Shown piece after piece: positions 11,886 through 20,163 of a stretch of DNA of 64,000 bases (the stretch's first letter is position 1; each line of letters begins with the position of its first letter). A program made the translations under genes and the position numbers. The notes under the pieces were generated by a model, which had not been told where the DNA came from, made no database searches, and was given only the letters and a program-made list of their open reading frames with translations. Origin of the DNA: Deltaproteobacteria bacterium HGW-Deltaproteobacteria-2 (lineage in GTDB: Bacteria; Desulfobacterota; Syntrophia; Syntrophales; Smithellaceae); assembly GCA_002840505.1 (NCBI GenBank), contig PHBC01000001.1, positions 437,901 through 501,900 on the forward strand. The letters are read 5' to 3'.

Positions 11886-11977
11886 GTCATTTCGAGGAGT
11901 CCCGATGTATCGGGACGACGAGAAATCTTAATTATTTTATTTAAGCTAAAAAGATTTCTCCCTCCGGTCGAAATGAC
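11886..11977. repeat. Long interspersed inverted repeat, family A copy 1
   Basis: The 92-bp element starts GTCATTTCGA and ends with its complement TCGAAATGAC. Inside are GAGAAATCTTA and, on the other side, AAGATTTCTC, plus a small hairpin CCCGATGTATCGGG. Two more copies with the same outer arms and inner blocks lie at 15325-15431 and 17616-17700. The structure is MITE- or REP-like, with no coding capacity. It accounts for most of the 305-bp gap 11829-12133, which has no other feature. Confidence 0.75.
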
Positions 11978-12133
11978 ACCGTTTGAATATTTTTCAAAGG
12001 TCCATAATAAATACTAACTGAAGCACTTCGCAGTGTTAAAGATGATTAAATTGTGATGATTTTTATGTTTTGATTATATTGAACTAGACACACATGTGTC
12101 AAGGGAATTAAAAAATAATTGTTGTTTACTTTT

Positions 12134-12367
12134 TCAGTCGGCGAGTGTTCTGACGCTTTCTATATCAACCTTGCCCGCAAGACTGGTCATAATGTTATTT
12201 TTCACATCAAGATGAATCATTAAACAAACACCGCAATCCGAACTAATATGTTTAGGCACGGGAATCAGCTTGTGCGGTAGTCCTTCCTTCTTGAGAATTT
12301 TTTCCGCTTTCAAAGCGTAGCTCACCGCTTTGAACAAAATTACATCATATGATTTCTTATCTTTCAT
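12134..12367 (-). CDS. DUF3343 putative Se/S carrier-like protein
   Basis: A 77-residue soluble protein of the DUF3343 family, with the hallmark block PVPKHISSDCGVCLMI carrying the conserved CGVC cysteines. DUF3343 proteins recur beside YedF, class V aminotransferases and SelD, and are thought to carry selenium or sulfur. Here the gene overlaps the YedF-type gene by 4 bp and closes a three-gene operon. The role is inferred from family context, and no biochemistry can be read from sequence. Confidence 0.88.
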   Translation of the reverse strand: MKDKKSYDVILFKAVSYALKAEKILKKEGLPHKLIPVPKHISSDCGVCLMIHLDVKNNIMTSLAGKVDIESVRTLAD

Positions 12368-12720
12368 GGTACAAGTAACCGTCCTGCACTGCTCATGGTT
12401 TCTACGATGTCGTACATATTGGAGACAACACCGGCGGCCAGCTTATCCTTGACCTCGAAATAATTGAGGCAGGTGCCGCAAACAAGAAGCTGAACGCCTT
12501 CACCCTCCAGTTGTTTTAAATCCTCCAGAACTTCGGAACCCTGCACTGTCAACTTGACACCGGTATTATAGAAAATCATCACGTCCGGTTTTTGAGTCTG
12601 TCCAGCGAGTGTATGCATAAAGGCTTTTATTAAAACGGCGCCCAGTTCAGCATTTCCCCGTCCCATTTTATCTTCATTCACAACGATAACAAAAGGACCG
12701 GACTTAATTGTATCTGCCAT
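12364..12720 (-). CDS. YedF-type selenium metabolism protein, DsrE domain only
   Basis: A 118-residue DsrE-like protein matching the C-terminal domain of sulfurtransferase-like selenium metabolism protein YedF (segments VVNEDKMGRGNAELGAVLIK, then FYNTGVKLT and LLVCGTCLNYFEV with a CxxC-type pair). Full YedF proteins usually have an N-terminal TusA domain with a CPxP motif. That domain is absent here, but a separate TusA gene lies at 17303. The start has an AGGAG-type site. It is in an operon with the aminotransferase upstream (2-bp gap) and DUF3343 downstream (4-bp overlap). Confidence 0.87.
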   Translation of the reverse strand: MADTIKSGPFVIVVNEDKMGRGNAELGAVLIKAFMHTLAGQTQKPDVMIFYNTGVKLTVQGSEVLEDLKQLEGEGVQLLVCGTCLNYFEVKDKLAAGVVSNMYDIVETMSSAGRLLVP

Positions 12721-12721
12721 A

Positions 12722-13894
12722 TTACTTTCTCCTCTTACTTATTTTTTTTATTGCTTCCACTGCTTTGGCCACTTGCTCCTGAGTGTTGAAATAGCTGAAG
12801 CTGAAGCGCACCGTACCCATCGGATAAGTGCCGATAGATTTATGCGCGGACGGCGCGCAATGCAAACCGGAACGTGACATGATTTTATAGCGCTCATCCA
12901 GTTCCAAAGCAATTCCGGCCGGATCAATGCCGGCAATGTTGAACGAAACAACCGGTATGCGCTGCTCAGTAACACCCGGTACGTAAATAATAATTCCGGG
13001 CAAATCGCTGATGCCTTCAATAAACGTTTTGACCAGACTTGATTCTTTGCTTTGAATTTGATCAACACCCTCGGTCAAAACAAAATCAACACCCGCATGC
13101 AATCCGGCGATGCCGACCGTGTTGGGCGTACCTGCTTCATATCGGTCAGGCATAAAGTCAGGCTGCTCTTCAACTTCCGAGCGGCTTCCTGTCCCGCCGA
13201 TACAAATCGGCTCAATTCTTTTTTCCAGACCTTCGCGCATGAAGAGCCCGCCGGTACCTGAAGGTCCAAATAAAGATTTGTGACCGGTAAAAGCCAACAG
13301 GTCAATATTCATTTCTTCTACATCAATGGGACAACTGCCCGCCGTCTGGGCGGCATCAACACAAAAAACCAGACCGTGTTCTCGCGCGATACGGCCTATA
13401 TCGAAAACAGGCATGATAGCGCCGGTAACATTAGAGGCGTGCGTTATAAATATCGCGTTGGTATTCTTTTTGATTGCAGCGGAAATTTGTGCCGGATCAA
13501 TCATCCCTGAATTATCGCAGGGAACAACAGTCAAGCTGACATCTTTGCGCTCCATTGCTCTGAGCGGTCGCATCATGGAATTGTGTTCCATACTCGACGT
13601 GATGACATGATCACCCGGTTTTAGAAAACCCGATATCGCAATATTCAGCGCCTCGGTCGCGTTTTTGGTTAGAACTATCCGGAGAGGATCGAAAACGTTG
13701 AACAACAGCGCCAGTTTTTCACGGGCATCATAAATTATCCGAGCCGCTTCAATAGATAAACGATGCCCGGAACGGCCGGGATTGGCGCCGGTTTTCCGCA
13801 TGTATTTTTGCATGGCCGCATTGACTTCCGGCGGCTTAGGCCAGGACGTGGCGGCATTGTCAAAATAAATTATCCCCATATTATTTCTAATCAT
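12722..13894 (-). CDS. Class V aminotransferase (cysteine desulfurase / selenocysteine lyase-like)
   Basis: PLP enzyme of the small cysteine-desulfurase-like family often linked to selenium genes, 390 residues. The N-terminal YFDNAATSWPKPPEV is diagnostic. The PLP lysine is in LLAFTGHKSLFGPSGTGG, with the histidine and aspartate of VFCVDAAQTAG. The catalytic cysteine is in SRSGLHCAPSAHKSIGT. The start could be the internal ATG five codons in (MGIIYFDNAAT), which fits the family better. It probably mobilises S or Se from cysteine or selenocysteine for the two small carriers encoded next to it. Confidence 0.93.
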   Translation of the reverse strand: MIRNNMGIIYFDNAATSWPKPPEVNAAMQKYMRKTGANPGRSGHRLSIEAARIIYDAREKLALLFNVFDPLRIVLTKNATEALNIAISGFLKPGDHVITSSMEHNSMMRPLRAMERKDVSLTVVPCDNSGMIDPAQISAAIKKNTNAIFITHASNVTGAIMPVFDIGRIAREHGLVFCVDAAQTAGSCPIDVEEMNIDLLAFTGHKSLFGPSGTGGLFMREGLEKRIEPICIGGTGSRSEVEEQPDFMPDRYEAGTPNTVGIAGLHAGVDFVLTEGVDQIQSKESSLVKTFIEGISDLPGIIIYVPGVTEQRIPVVSFNIAGIDPAGIALELDERYKIMSRSGLHCAPSAHKSIGTYPMGTVRFSFSYFNTQEQVAKAVEAIKKISKRRK

Positions 13895-14264
13895 TTCAAC
13901 TAAAAGACCTTATTAACGCGGTTAAGAATTATATTGTTTATGCGAATATATCCAATAAATAAAAGTTATAATAGACAAGGCAATATTTCTTTTATTTATC
14001 GGTTAATTTGTCGTCTGGTTCAAGCTTATAGCCCCAATTAATATTCTCTGGAGCAAGCAACATGCTCTAATAAAAAAATAGTCATTCCCGCGAAGGCGGG
14101 AATCCAGGCGTCGTCCCCGCGTAAGCGGGGAACCAGTTCCTTATAATAGTGGATTACCCGGTCTACCAGGCATGCGCCGGTCTGCGAGCCGGGTAATGAC
14201 AAATGGGATTCCCCTGAACAGTCCTCAACTGGTTATCGCTTGCGGAAAGCGCTCCTCGATATGT
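13895..14264. other. Intergenic region, 370 bp, holds composite palindromic repeat
   Basis: This spacer lies between the aminotransferase and the LysR gene, both on the minus strand, so a LysR-controlled promoter is expected near 13895-13980 (AT-rich, with TATATTGTTTATGCGAATATA). The 14081-14200 part is a composite repeat described separately. No gene was found. Confidence 0.5.
14081..14200. repeat. Composite of nested short palindromic repeats
   Basis: It begins with GTCATTCCCGCGAAGGCGGG (the short family seen at 2074 and 8067), runs into a second hairpin CCCCGCGTAAGCGGGG, and ends with GGATTACCCGG and GCCGGGTAATGAC, which mirror the outer arm. The result is a stack of two or three hairpins of the same REP-like class, consistent with repeated insertion of one element type at this spot. 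Confidence 0.65.
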
Positions 14265-15194
14265 TTAAGATTCAACAGGCGCGTATCGTTTGATGAAATT
14301 GATGAACGTTTTATGAAACGGGCGGAATTCGAATTGGCGTTTGTAAATCAAATAAAAATGTCTTTCCATCGAATATCCCTGAAGGGGGATTTCACAAAGC
14401 AATCCCTGCGAAAGCTCGCGCGAAACAGCATGAATGGAAATAACAGACACCCCCCATCCGGCGATGACCGCTTCTTTAATTGCCTCGGAACTTCCCAACT
14501 CGCCGCAGATATTGAATTGAGCAAGACTTATTGATTTTGATTTTTTTAGATATGATTCAAACAGATCCCTCGTTGCTGAACCTTTTTCCCTGACAACAAA
14601 GGGTTCTTTTAACAATTCCGGCAAGGATACTGATTTCTTTTTGCACCAGGCATGATCTTTGGAAACAACCAGAATAAGACGATCTTTCCATAGGGTTTCC
14701 GCTGTAAGCTTTTTGTTAAGAGGTTTCTTGCCGATAAAACCCATTTCCACTTCATTATCCAAAACCATGTTCATCGCTTCTTCGCTGTCCGCGGTTTTTA
14801 TATTGATGTGAATATCGGCATTTGTTTTGTTAAAATCACTCAAGGCGCGCGGGAGAATATAGGTGGCAGGAATCGTGCTGGCGCTTAAATAAACATTACC
14901 ACCAGCCTCTTTGCGCAAGGCAAGAATTTTCCCCTTCGCTTCATCACGAAGCCTGACCATGCGACGCGCATAGTCGAATAAAATCTTTCCTTCCGGTGTA
15001 AGAGAAATACCGGCACTGCTGCGGTTAGCCAATCGCGCGCCAAGACAATCCTCCGCATTCTTGATATTTTTTGTCAATGCAGGCTGGGTCAAAAGCATTC
15101 TCTTGGCGGCACGGCTGAAACTTCCCTCTTCCACGAGACAGATAATTGCTTCCATCTGCTGAATTGTAATGTTCTTGAAACGATCCATAGACAT
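14265..15194 (-). CDS. LysR-family transcription regulator
   Basis: About 309 residues from ATG at 15194 (MSMDRFKNITIQQMEAI); the frame is open to 15218. The winged HTH at about 10-65 contains the typical GSFSRAAKRMLLTQPALTKNIKN. The substrate-binding domain follows (VYLSASTIPATYILPRALSDF), in the arrangement of CysB/CbbR-like regulators. It lies upstream of the aminotransferase-YedF-DUF3343 operon on the same strand and divergent from the 15710 and YedE genes, so it probably controls the selenium/sulfur cluster. The co-inducer cannot be guessed. Confidence 0.93.
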   Translation of the reverse strand: MSMDRFKNITIQQMEAIICLVEEGSFSRAAKRMLLTQPALTKNIKNAEDCLGARLANRSSAGISLTPEGKILFDYARRMVRLRDEAKGKILALRKEAGGNVYLSASTIPATYILPRALSDFNKTNADIHINIKTADSEEAMNMVLDNEVEMGFIGKKPLNKKLTAETLWKDRLILVVSKDHAWCKKKSVSLPELLKEPFVVREKGSATRDLFESYLKKSKSISLAQFNICGELGSSEAIKEAVIAGWGVSVISIHAVSRELSQGLLCEIPLQGYSMERHFYLIYKRQFEFRPFHKTFINFIKRYAPVES

Positions 15195-15218
15195 GTGGAG
15201 CTTATAGCACAATATCAT

Positions 15219-15709
15219 GATTAATTAAAAGTAAATTATAACTATTATAAATACATTATATTCCAAAAACTCATAAGCAAAATGAAACTCCATGCCTTAA
15301 CTTCAGTAACATACTTACAATGCTGTCATTTCGAATCCCTATTCAAAGCCGGGCGCATGCCCGGTAATCGGGACGAGAAATCTTAATGAATTCAATATAA
15401 AGTAAAGATATCTCCCGTTGGTCGATATGACAATATTTTACTGATCTATATCATTAGAACGAATAATCGCCATTGCAATATTACTTTTATGAATTTGCTT
15501 TTTGGATTTTCAATTACTATAAGCAACCGGAATGTTTTTTTGATTTTAAATCCTGACCGGTTATGTCGGATGGTTCCGGCCGCGGGCTTCAACCCCGTCG
15601 AGCAAACAATGAAATGTTTTCTTCAGTTCGATTCTGAAACCGGTCTCGAATTACATCACGCAGAAATCAGCCGGAGCGTAGCGATCGACTGGATTGACTT
15701 GTTAAAAAT
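15219..15709. other. Intergenic region, 491 bp, holds repeat family A copy
   Basis: The only clear structure is the family A inverted repeat at 15325-15431. The GC-richer part 15560-15690 has an open plus-strand frame (15489-15797), but its translation resembles no family, it lacks a ribosome site, and it runs antisense into the small membrane protein gene. It is not called as a gene. Confidence 0.5.
15325..15431. repeat. Long interspersed inverted repeat, family A copy 2
   Basis: It has outer arms GTCATTTCGA and TCGATATGAC, and inner blocks GAGAAATCTTAA and AAAGATATCTCCCG. An extra small hairpin (GCCGGGCGCATGCCCGG) is inserted in the left half, making this copy longer than the other two. 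It shares the AAAGATATCTCCCGTTGGTC block exactly with copy 3 at 17616, so these two are the most recent relatives. Confidence 0.75.
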
Positions 15710-15922
15710 TTATTTGAATATTTGGAGGACGAAACCGACACCCATTATAAGAAGCCCAATTCTAAAACTTTTTGGACGTAAAAAAGATGCTAAATAGATG
15801 GGTTTCCCCTTTTTATCATTTTGATATGCGCCACCTAAATTTTCGCCGAAGGAGATAGCAACCATGAAAGAACCAATTGCATTTAAAATTAAACCTAAAT
15901 TGGTAAGTGTTATGAAACTCAT
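15710..15922 (-). CDS. Small two-helix membrane protein
   Basis: A 70-residue hypothetical protein with two hydrophobic helices (LGLILNAIGSFMVAISFG at 8-25 and IGLLIMGVGFVLQIF near the end), separated by a charged loop (NDKKGKPIYLASFLRPKSF). This loop-and-helix pattern is seen in small conserved membrane proteins of many bacteria, but no function is known. Its coding look (a positively charged loop, hydrophobic segments in register, ATG start) supports a real gene. It stands alone between LysR and YedE. Confidence 0.6.
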   Translation of the reverse strand: MSFITLTNLGLILNAIGSFMVAISFGENLGGAYQNDKKGKPIYLASFLRPKSFRIGLLIMGVGFVLQIFK

Positions 15923-16184
15923 AGACCCCCCAGAAGGTTGTTTATATTCAAAAAGAGAATTGGTATTGTGGGCATTGTTAATATTTATGTCCGTATTTTA
16001 TAATTTATTTTTTTAACATTGTTTATATGGATCGGCATAATATCGAACCTCGTAAATCACTGGACCTTTTTTATATACGTTATAACTTAATAGAATAAGT
16101 ACCGGTTACATATTTCTTTTATGAATTTGCTTTTACAATTCCCGGCTGTTAGAAACTGATGAAATTATTAAGGGGGTTTTGTTC

Positions 16185-17261
16185 ATGAAAAGCATTTTTT
16201 TCTCGCGCGCTGGAATTATCATTGTCGGCGCAATCATCGGCATCGGTGCCGCCCTGTTACAGTATTTCGGCAATCCGCCGAACATGGGCATTTGCGTGGC
16301 CTGCTTTGAACGGGATATTGCCGGAGCATTGGGTTTGCACCGGGCGGATGTCGTCCAATATCTGAGACCGGAAATCATAGGATTTGTTCTGGGCGCGTTT
16401 CTCATGGCGGCTTTTGCCGGTGAATTCAGACCGCGCGGCGGGTCATCGCCTTTAATCCGCTTCTTTCTGGGATTGTTTGCTATGATCGGCGCGCTTGTTT
16501 TCCTGGGCTGTCCGTGGCGTGCGCTGCTTCGTTTGGCCGGTGGTGATGGAAATGCCATTCTGGGACTATTGGGATTAACAACAGGAATTTTTGTCGGCAT
16601 TTTATTTTTGAAAAAAGGTTTCAACCTTGGACGTTCCTATTCACAGGCAACTGGCAGCGGCTGGCTTATGCCCGCTTTGATGCTGGGGCTTCTGTTTTTA
16701 CTGACATTTCAGGTATCTTTCGCTCCGGGTGGACCGATATTTTTCAGCGCCAAAGGTCCCGGCTCCATGCACGCGCCACTTCTCATCAGTATTGCGGCAG
16801 GCCTTATCATTGGCGCGCTGGCTCAGCGCAGCCGGTTCTGCACCATGGGAGCTATTCGGGATGTCATGCTGACCAGAGACTTTCATTTACTCGGCGGTGT
16901 GATTGCTCTGGTGGTTTTCGCTTTTGCCACAAATATTATCCTTGGACAATTCAAGCCCGGCTTTGAAGGCCAGCCCATCGCCCATTCAAATCATTTGTGG
17001 AATTTTTTGGGAATGTCTCTGGCTGGTCTTGCTTTCGCTTTAGCCGGCGGCTGCCCCGGTAGGCAGCTTTTTCTTTCCGGTGAAGGCGATGCCGACGCGG
17101 GAGTATTTGTGCTGGGAATGATTACCGGCGCCGCTGTTTCACATAATTTTGCCATAGCCAGTTCCCCCAAAGGTGTTGCCGCTTTCGGGCCAATTGCTGT
17201 CATCTTTGGAATTGTCTTTTGTCTGATTGTCGGTTTCACTATGATAGAAAAGTCAAAGTAA
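16185..17261 (+). CDS. yedE: YedE-type selenium/sulfur transport membrane protein
   Basis: About 358 residues with roughly ten membrane helices, matching the YedE/YeeE family of the selenium-metabolism subtype. Cysteine motifs typical of this family are present: GCPWRALLRL in the first half, SQRSRFCTMGAIRD-like SRFCTMGAIRD in the middle, and GGCPGRQLF in the second half, repeated as in an internal duplication. ATG at 16185 is preferred to the upstream TTG because AAGGGGG lies 10 bases before it. A TusA gene follows 41 bp later. The pair is thought to import thiosulfate or a selenium compound and pass it to TusA; which one is not visible. Confidence 0.9.
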   Translation: MKSIFFSRAGIIIVGAIIGIGAALLQYFGNPPNMGICVACFERDIAGALGLHRADVVQYLRPEIIGFVLGAFLMAAFAGEFRPRGGSSPLIRFFLGLFAMIGALVFLGCPWRALLRLAGGDGNAILGLLGLTTGIFVGILFLKKGFNLGRSYSQATGSGWLMPALMLGLLFLLTFQVSFAPGGPIFFSAKGPGSMHAPLLISIAAGLIIGALAQRSRFCTMGAIRDVMLTRDFHLLGGVIALVVFAFATNIILGQFKPGFEGQPIAHSNHLWNFLGMSLAGLAFALAGGCPGRQLFLSGEGDADAGVFVLGMITGAAVSHNFAIASSPKGVAAFGPIAVIFGIVFCLIVGFTMIEKSK

Positions 17262-17302
17262 CATGACGCACTAATACAATTAAATATTTAAGGATGGAAA
17301 TT

Positions 17303-17521
17303 ATGACAGAAATAGACGCAAGAGGATTAAGTTGTCCGATCCCTGTTGCCAAAACAAAACAGGCTATGGAAAAGAATCCCAAAGAAGAAATCGTTGTTTT
17401 GGTAGATAGCAATGTCGCCAAAGAAAATGTCACCAGACTTGCGGGATCAAAAAAATATTCTGTGAATGTCCAGACGGTTAATAACGACGAATGTAAACTG
17501 ATTTTGAAACCTGCCGACTGA
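17303..17521 (+). CDS. TusA-family sulfur/selenium carrier
   Basis: A 72-residue small carrier with the signature EIDARGLSCPIPVAKTKQAM. The Cys of CPIP is the persulfide-carrying residue. The start at 17303 has AAGGA nine bases upstream; the ATG at 17294 overlaps that site and is less likely. It is encoded immediately after YedE and should receive sulfur or selenium at the membrane. Together with the stand-alone DsrE-type YedF at 12364, it supplies the two halves of a normally fused YedF. Confidence 0.92.
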   Translation: MTEIDARGLSCPIPVAKTKQAMEKNPKEEIVVLVDSNVAKENVTRLAGSKKYSVNVQTVNNDECKLILKPAD

Positions 17522-17549
17522 CAAATTTAAAGACATTTATAATAAGAAA

Positions 17550-17590
17550 GCCCCTGAACATTTTCTACAACGCTCAGGGGCAAATAAATT
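17550..17590 (+). terminator. Rho-independent terminator after yedE-tusA
   Basis: GCCCCTGA at 17550-17557 pairs with TCAGGGGC at 17574-17581 across a 16-base loop, followed by an AT-rich tract. It sits about 30 bp after the TusA stop, before repeat copy 3. The run after the stem is A/T mixed instead of pure T, so efficiency is uncertain. Confidence 0.65.
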
Positions 17591-17615
17591 TATTATTCTA
17601 ATTGACTACAATAAT

Positions 17616-17700
17616 GTCATTTCGAATTCCGATTTATCGGGATGAGAAATCTTAATTAACTTAATATACAATAAAGATATCTCCCGTTGGTCGATATGAC
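17616..17700. repeat. Long interspersed inverted repeat, family A copy 3
   Basis: The 85-bp element has outer arms GTCATTTCGA and TCGATATGAC and an inner small hairpin region CCGATTTATCGGGATGAGA. It is nearly identical to copy 2 in its right half. It sits between the convergent tusA and lemA genes. Confidence 0.75.
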
Positions 17701-17720
17701 AATTTTATATATCCACGACA

Positions 17721-18302
17721 CTAAAATTTGACCTTGACTGCTTCTTTTGCTTCTTTGGGAGCGTCAAAGAATGCGCCATCTTTAAAACCGTACATTCCGG
17801 CAAGCAAATTTGCAGGGAATGATTTAATTGCCTGATTATATACCTTGACCGCCTCGTTGTATCTCATTCTTTCAACGGCGATTCTGTTTTCCGTTCCCGC
17901 CAGTTCATCCTGCAGATGCATAAAATTCTGATTTGATTTCAGATCGGGATATTTTTCCACAACTAATAACATTCTGCTCAAAGCACCGGAGAGTTCGTTA
18001 TTAGCAGCGATTTTATCAGAAATAGGTGCATTAGCGGTACCGCCGACTTTGGAACGGGCGTTGGTTACTTCTATCATAACATCTTTTTCCTGCTTGGCGT
18101 AACCTTTGACGGTTTCCACCAGATTGGGAATCAAATCAAATCGCCGTTGTAGTTGATTTTCCACCTGTGCCCAAGAGCTTTTGACAGCCTGATCCAATCT
18201 GACAAATTTATTGTAATTGCCCGCGAAAAAAGAATAAGCCGCGATAGCCAGAAACACAATTACTGCCACTACAATGATTAAAGTTTTCTTTTTTGAATCC
18301 AT
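17721..18302 (-). CDS. lemA: LemA family membrane protein
   Basis: About 193 residues. One N-terminal membrane helix (TLIIVVAVIVFLAIAAYSFF) is followed by a long helical bundle with the LemA hallmark NQLQRRFDLIPNLVETVKGY and ERMRYNEAVKVYNQAIKSFP. ATG at 18302 is chosen because AGGAGG lies just upstream; the frame is open to 18317. LemA proteins are membrane-anchored with unknown biochemical role and are often beside TPM/YgcG genes, as here, with a nucleotidyltransferase gene inserted between. Confidence 0.93.
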   Translation of the reverse strand: MDSKKKTLIIVVAVIVFLAIAAYSFFAGNYNKFVRLDQAVKSSWAQVENQLQRRFDLIPNLVETVKGYAKQEKDVMIEVTNARSKVGGTANAPISDKIAANNELSGALSRMLLVVEKYPDLKSNQNFMHLQDELAGTENRIAVERMRYNEAVKVYNQAIKSFPANLLAGMYGFKDGAFFDAPKEAKEAVKVKF

Positions 18303-18337
18303 TTTTACCTCCTGCATTATGTAATGAGACTTAATTT

Positions 18338-19072
18338 TTATAATCCATCAACTATGTTGCAAATCTTTTCGATTTCGTGCAAATATTTTTTAAAAACGTC
18401 CGCTACTTCTTCGCCGGATAGTTTATCCAAGCCTTCTTTAATATCGACGCAACTTAAGAATACTTGTACATCAATCGTAAAAAGTTTAGCCACTTCTTTT
18501 ATTGTATCACGTCTCTTATGCGGAACCGGTACCTGCTTTAAATAAAGCAAGGCATTGAATATGGAAATAAATGCCGTAAAGGAACGGCTGATAAGTTGTT
18601 TCAACTGCCGCGCGTTTCCTGCCGCTTCCAGATAACCATTGCGCAGCAGGATTAATTTCCCTTTCAGTTCCCTTTCAATTTGCAGGCGTAAATCTTCCGG
18701 TTTGAATTTTAATTGCTCCAGAACATTTTCGCCGTAAATTAAAATATGGTTATTCTTCATATTCAGAAATTCTATCGGATAAGAATCGAGAGAACTTTCC
18801 ATAAAAGCTTTTGTCATAATCAGCGGCACGGCTACGCTGCGTTTTTGCCAATGCTTAACCGTATCGAAAGCATTTTCCAATTTGTTGATGACCTCCGGCG
18901 TGACAATAATCAACAAATTAATGTCTGATTTTCCCTTTACATAAGAACCGCCGGCCGCGCTTCCATAAAGAATAAGAGAAATCAGATCTTTACCAAATAC
19001 TTTCTTATAATCCTCAGTTAAAGGAACAAAAACATCCTGTGGTTTATCCGGTATTTTTGACATTTTATTCAC
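18338..19072 (-). CDS. Nucleotidyltransferase-domain protein
   Basis: A 244-residue protein. The N-terminal domain has the polymerase-beta-like nucleotidyltransferase signature LILYGSAAGG followed by KGKSDINLLIIV, where Gly-Ser and the Asp of SDIN are the metal and nucleotide residues. A second acidic residue of the usual DxD pair is replaced by Asn (DIN), so metal binding may be altered or the enzyme inactive. The C-terminal half is helical (HEPN-like or substrate domain), with RNGYLEAAGNARQLKQLISR. It lies between lemA and the TPM gene on the same strand. The substrate is unknown. Confidence 0.75.
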   Translation of the reverse strand: MNKMSKIPDKPQDVFVPLTEDYKKVFGKDLISLILYGSAAGGSYVKGKSDINLLIIVTPEVINKLENAFDTVKHWQKRSVAVPLIMTKAFMESSLDSYPIEFLNMKNNHILIYGENVLEQLKFKPEDLRLQIERELKGKLILLRNGYLEAAGNARQLKQLISRSFTAFISIFNALLYLKQVPVPHKRRDTIKEVAKLFTIDVQVFLSCVDIKEGLDKLSGEEVADVFKKYLHEIEKICNIVDGL

Positions 19073-19084
19073 CCTGAAATTATA

Positions 19085-19864
19085 TTAAAAACCACGGCCG
19101 GCTCCGCCGCCGCCGCTCATTCCTCCGCCGAAACCGCCAAATCCTCCACCGAAACCGCCGCCACCACCACCGCGGCCGCCACTCAAGAATAAAAGCAATA
19201 TCCAGGGAAGCATTTCCCTGCCTTTTCTTGTACCTAAAAGCAGAACCGCCGCGATGAAGAAAAAAATAAGCCCGAAAACGTTAACGCCTTTTTGCTGCGC
19301 GCGGTTGTGCGGACGATACGGCATGGGAGAGCCACTCAATTGAACTTTGGCATCTTTGGCGATATATGCCGAACAGGCATACATCGCATTATAAAGCCCT
19401 TTACCGTAATTGCCCTCTTTAAGAAACGGAACAACATATTTATCGAGTATTTCACCGACTAAACCGTCGGGTAAAATTCCTTCCACGCCGTAACCTGTTT
19501 CGATACGGATTTTTCTTTCTTTTACAGTAAGAAAAATTAAAACACCTTTATCTTCGCCTTTTTTACCAATACCCCACGCCTGATAAAGACCATTGGCATA
19601 CATGGTGTAATCTTCATTTTCTCCGATTGACGGCACGATTGCCACGACAATCGCCGTGCCAGTTTTTTCCAAAACTTCACGCGCAAGCGCATCCATTTTA
19701 GTGGCGTTTTCCGCATCAATGACATTGGCAAAATCATTGACTGTACCCTGCGGTGCCGGATATTTTTCGGCGGAAAAAACATTGCCAGCCGTCAGCAGCA
19801 TCAATAGTGCAACAGCCAACAAACTTATTTTTTTTAATTTATTACCAAAAGATTTAATCTTCAC
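19085..19864 (-). CDS. TPM-domain (YgcG-type) exported protein with glycine-rich tail
   Basis: A 259-residue protein with a signal peptide (LLAVALLMLLTAGNVFSAEK, cleavage after VFSA). The TPM domain at about 40-180 has NDFANVIDAENATKMDALA and RKIRIETGYGVEGILPDG. A membrane helix lies at about 198-212 (VFGLIFFFIAAVLLLG) and a second near 220-230, then a Gly-rich C-terminus with GGGFGG repeats. TPM proteins are usually anchored outside the cytoplasmic membrane and associated with LemA. The first gene of the lemA group probably starts the transcript here. Confidence 0.9.
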   Translation of the reverse strand: MKIKSFGNKLKKISLLAVALLMLLTAGNVFSAEKYPAPQGTVNDFANVIDAENATKMDALAREVLEKTGTAIVVAIVPSIGENEDYTMYANGLYQAWGIGKKGEDKGVLIFLTVKERKIRIETGYGVEGILPDGLVGEILDKYVVPFLKEGNYGKGLYNAMYACSAYIAKDAKVQLSGSPMPYRPHNRAQQKGVNVFGLIFFFIAAVLLLGTRKGREMLPWILLLFLSGGRGGGGGGFGGGFGGFGGGMSGGGGAGRGF

Positions 19865-20163
19865 GAATTACCAGAGTCTGAATTCTTTTTTAAACTATGC
19901 AGCCAACATAATCATTTATTAAGAAAAAGCAAGGCCACAGGCAAAAGCAACCTTTCAGCATCGTTGATCAATGTAGTTTCATTGATTATTTTAATTCTTT
20001 TTATTGAAAAAATAACGTCCGCTTTTATACCCGATGACTATTGCGTAAAGATCAACGGCTGTCAAGCAGCAAAAATGCACTGCAAAATTGGCCTTGCGCA
20101 GGCAAGAATTAGATATTAAAGGAATATCAGACAAATAAAAATACTTAGATTAATAAATAATCC
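19865..20163. other. Divergent intergenic region, 299 bp
   Basis: Promoters for the TPM-lemA group (minus) and the radical SAM gene (plus) must lie here. The DNA is AT-rich without a convincing ORF, repeat or structured RNA. Confidence 0.4.

Noticed and set aside
15489-15797. 102-residue plus-strand open frame
   Set aside because: No ribosome site or family resemblance, and it is antisense to the better-supported small membrane protein.
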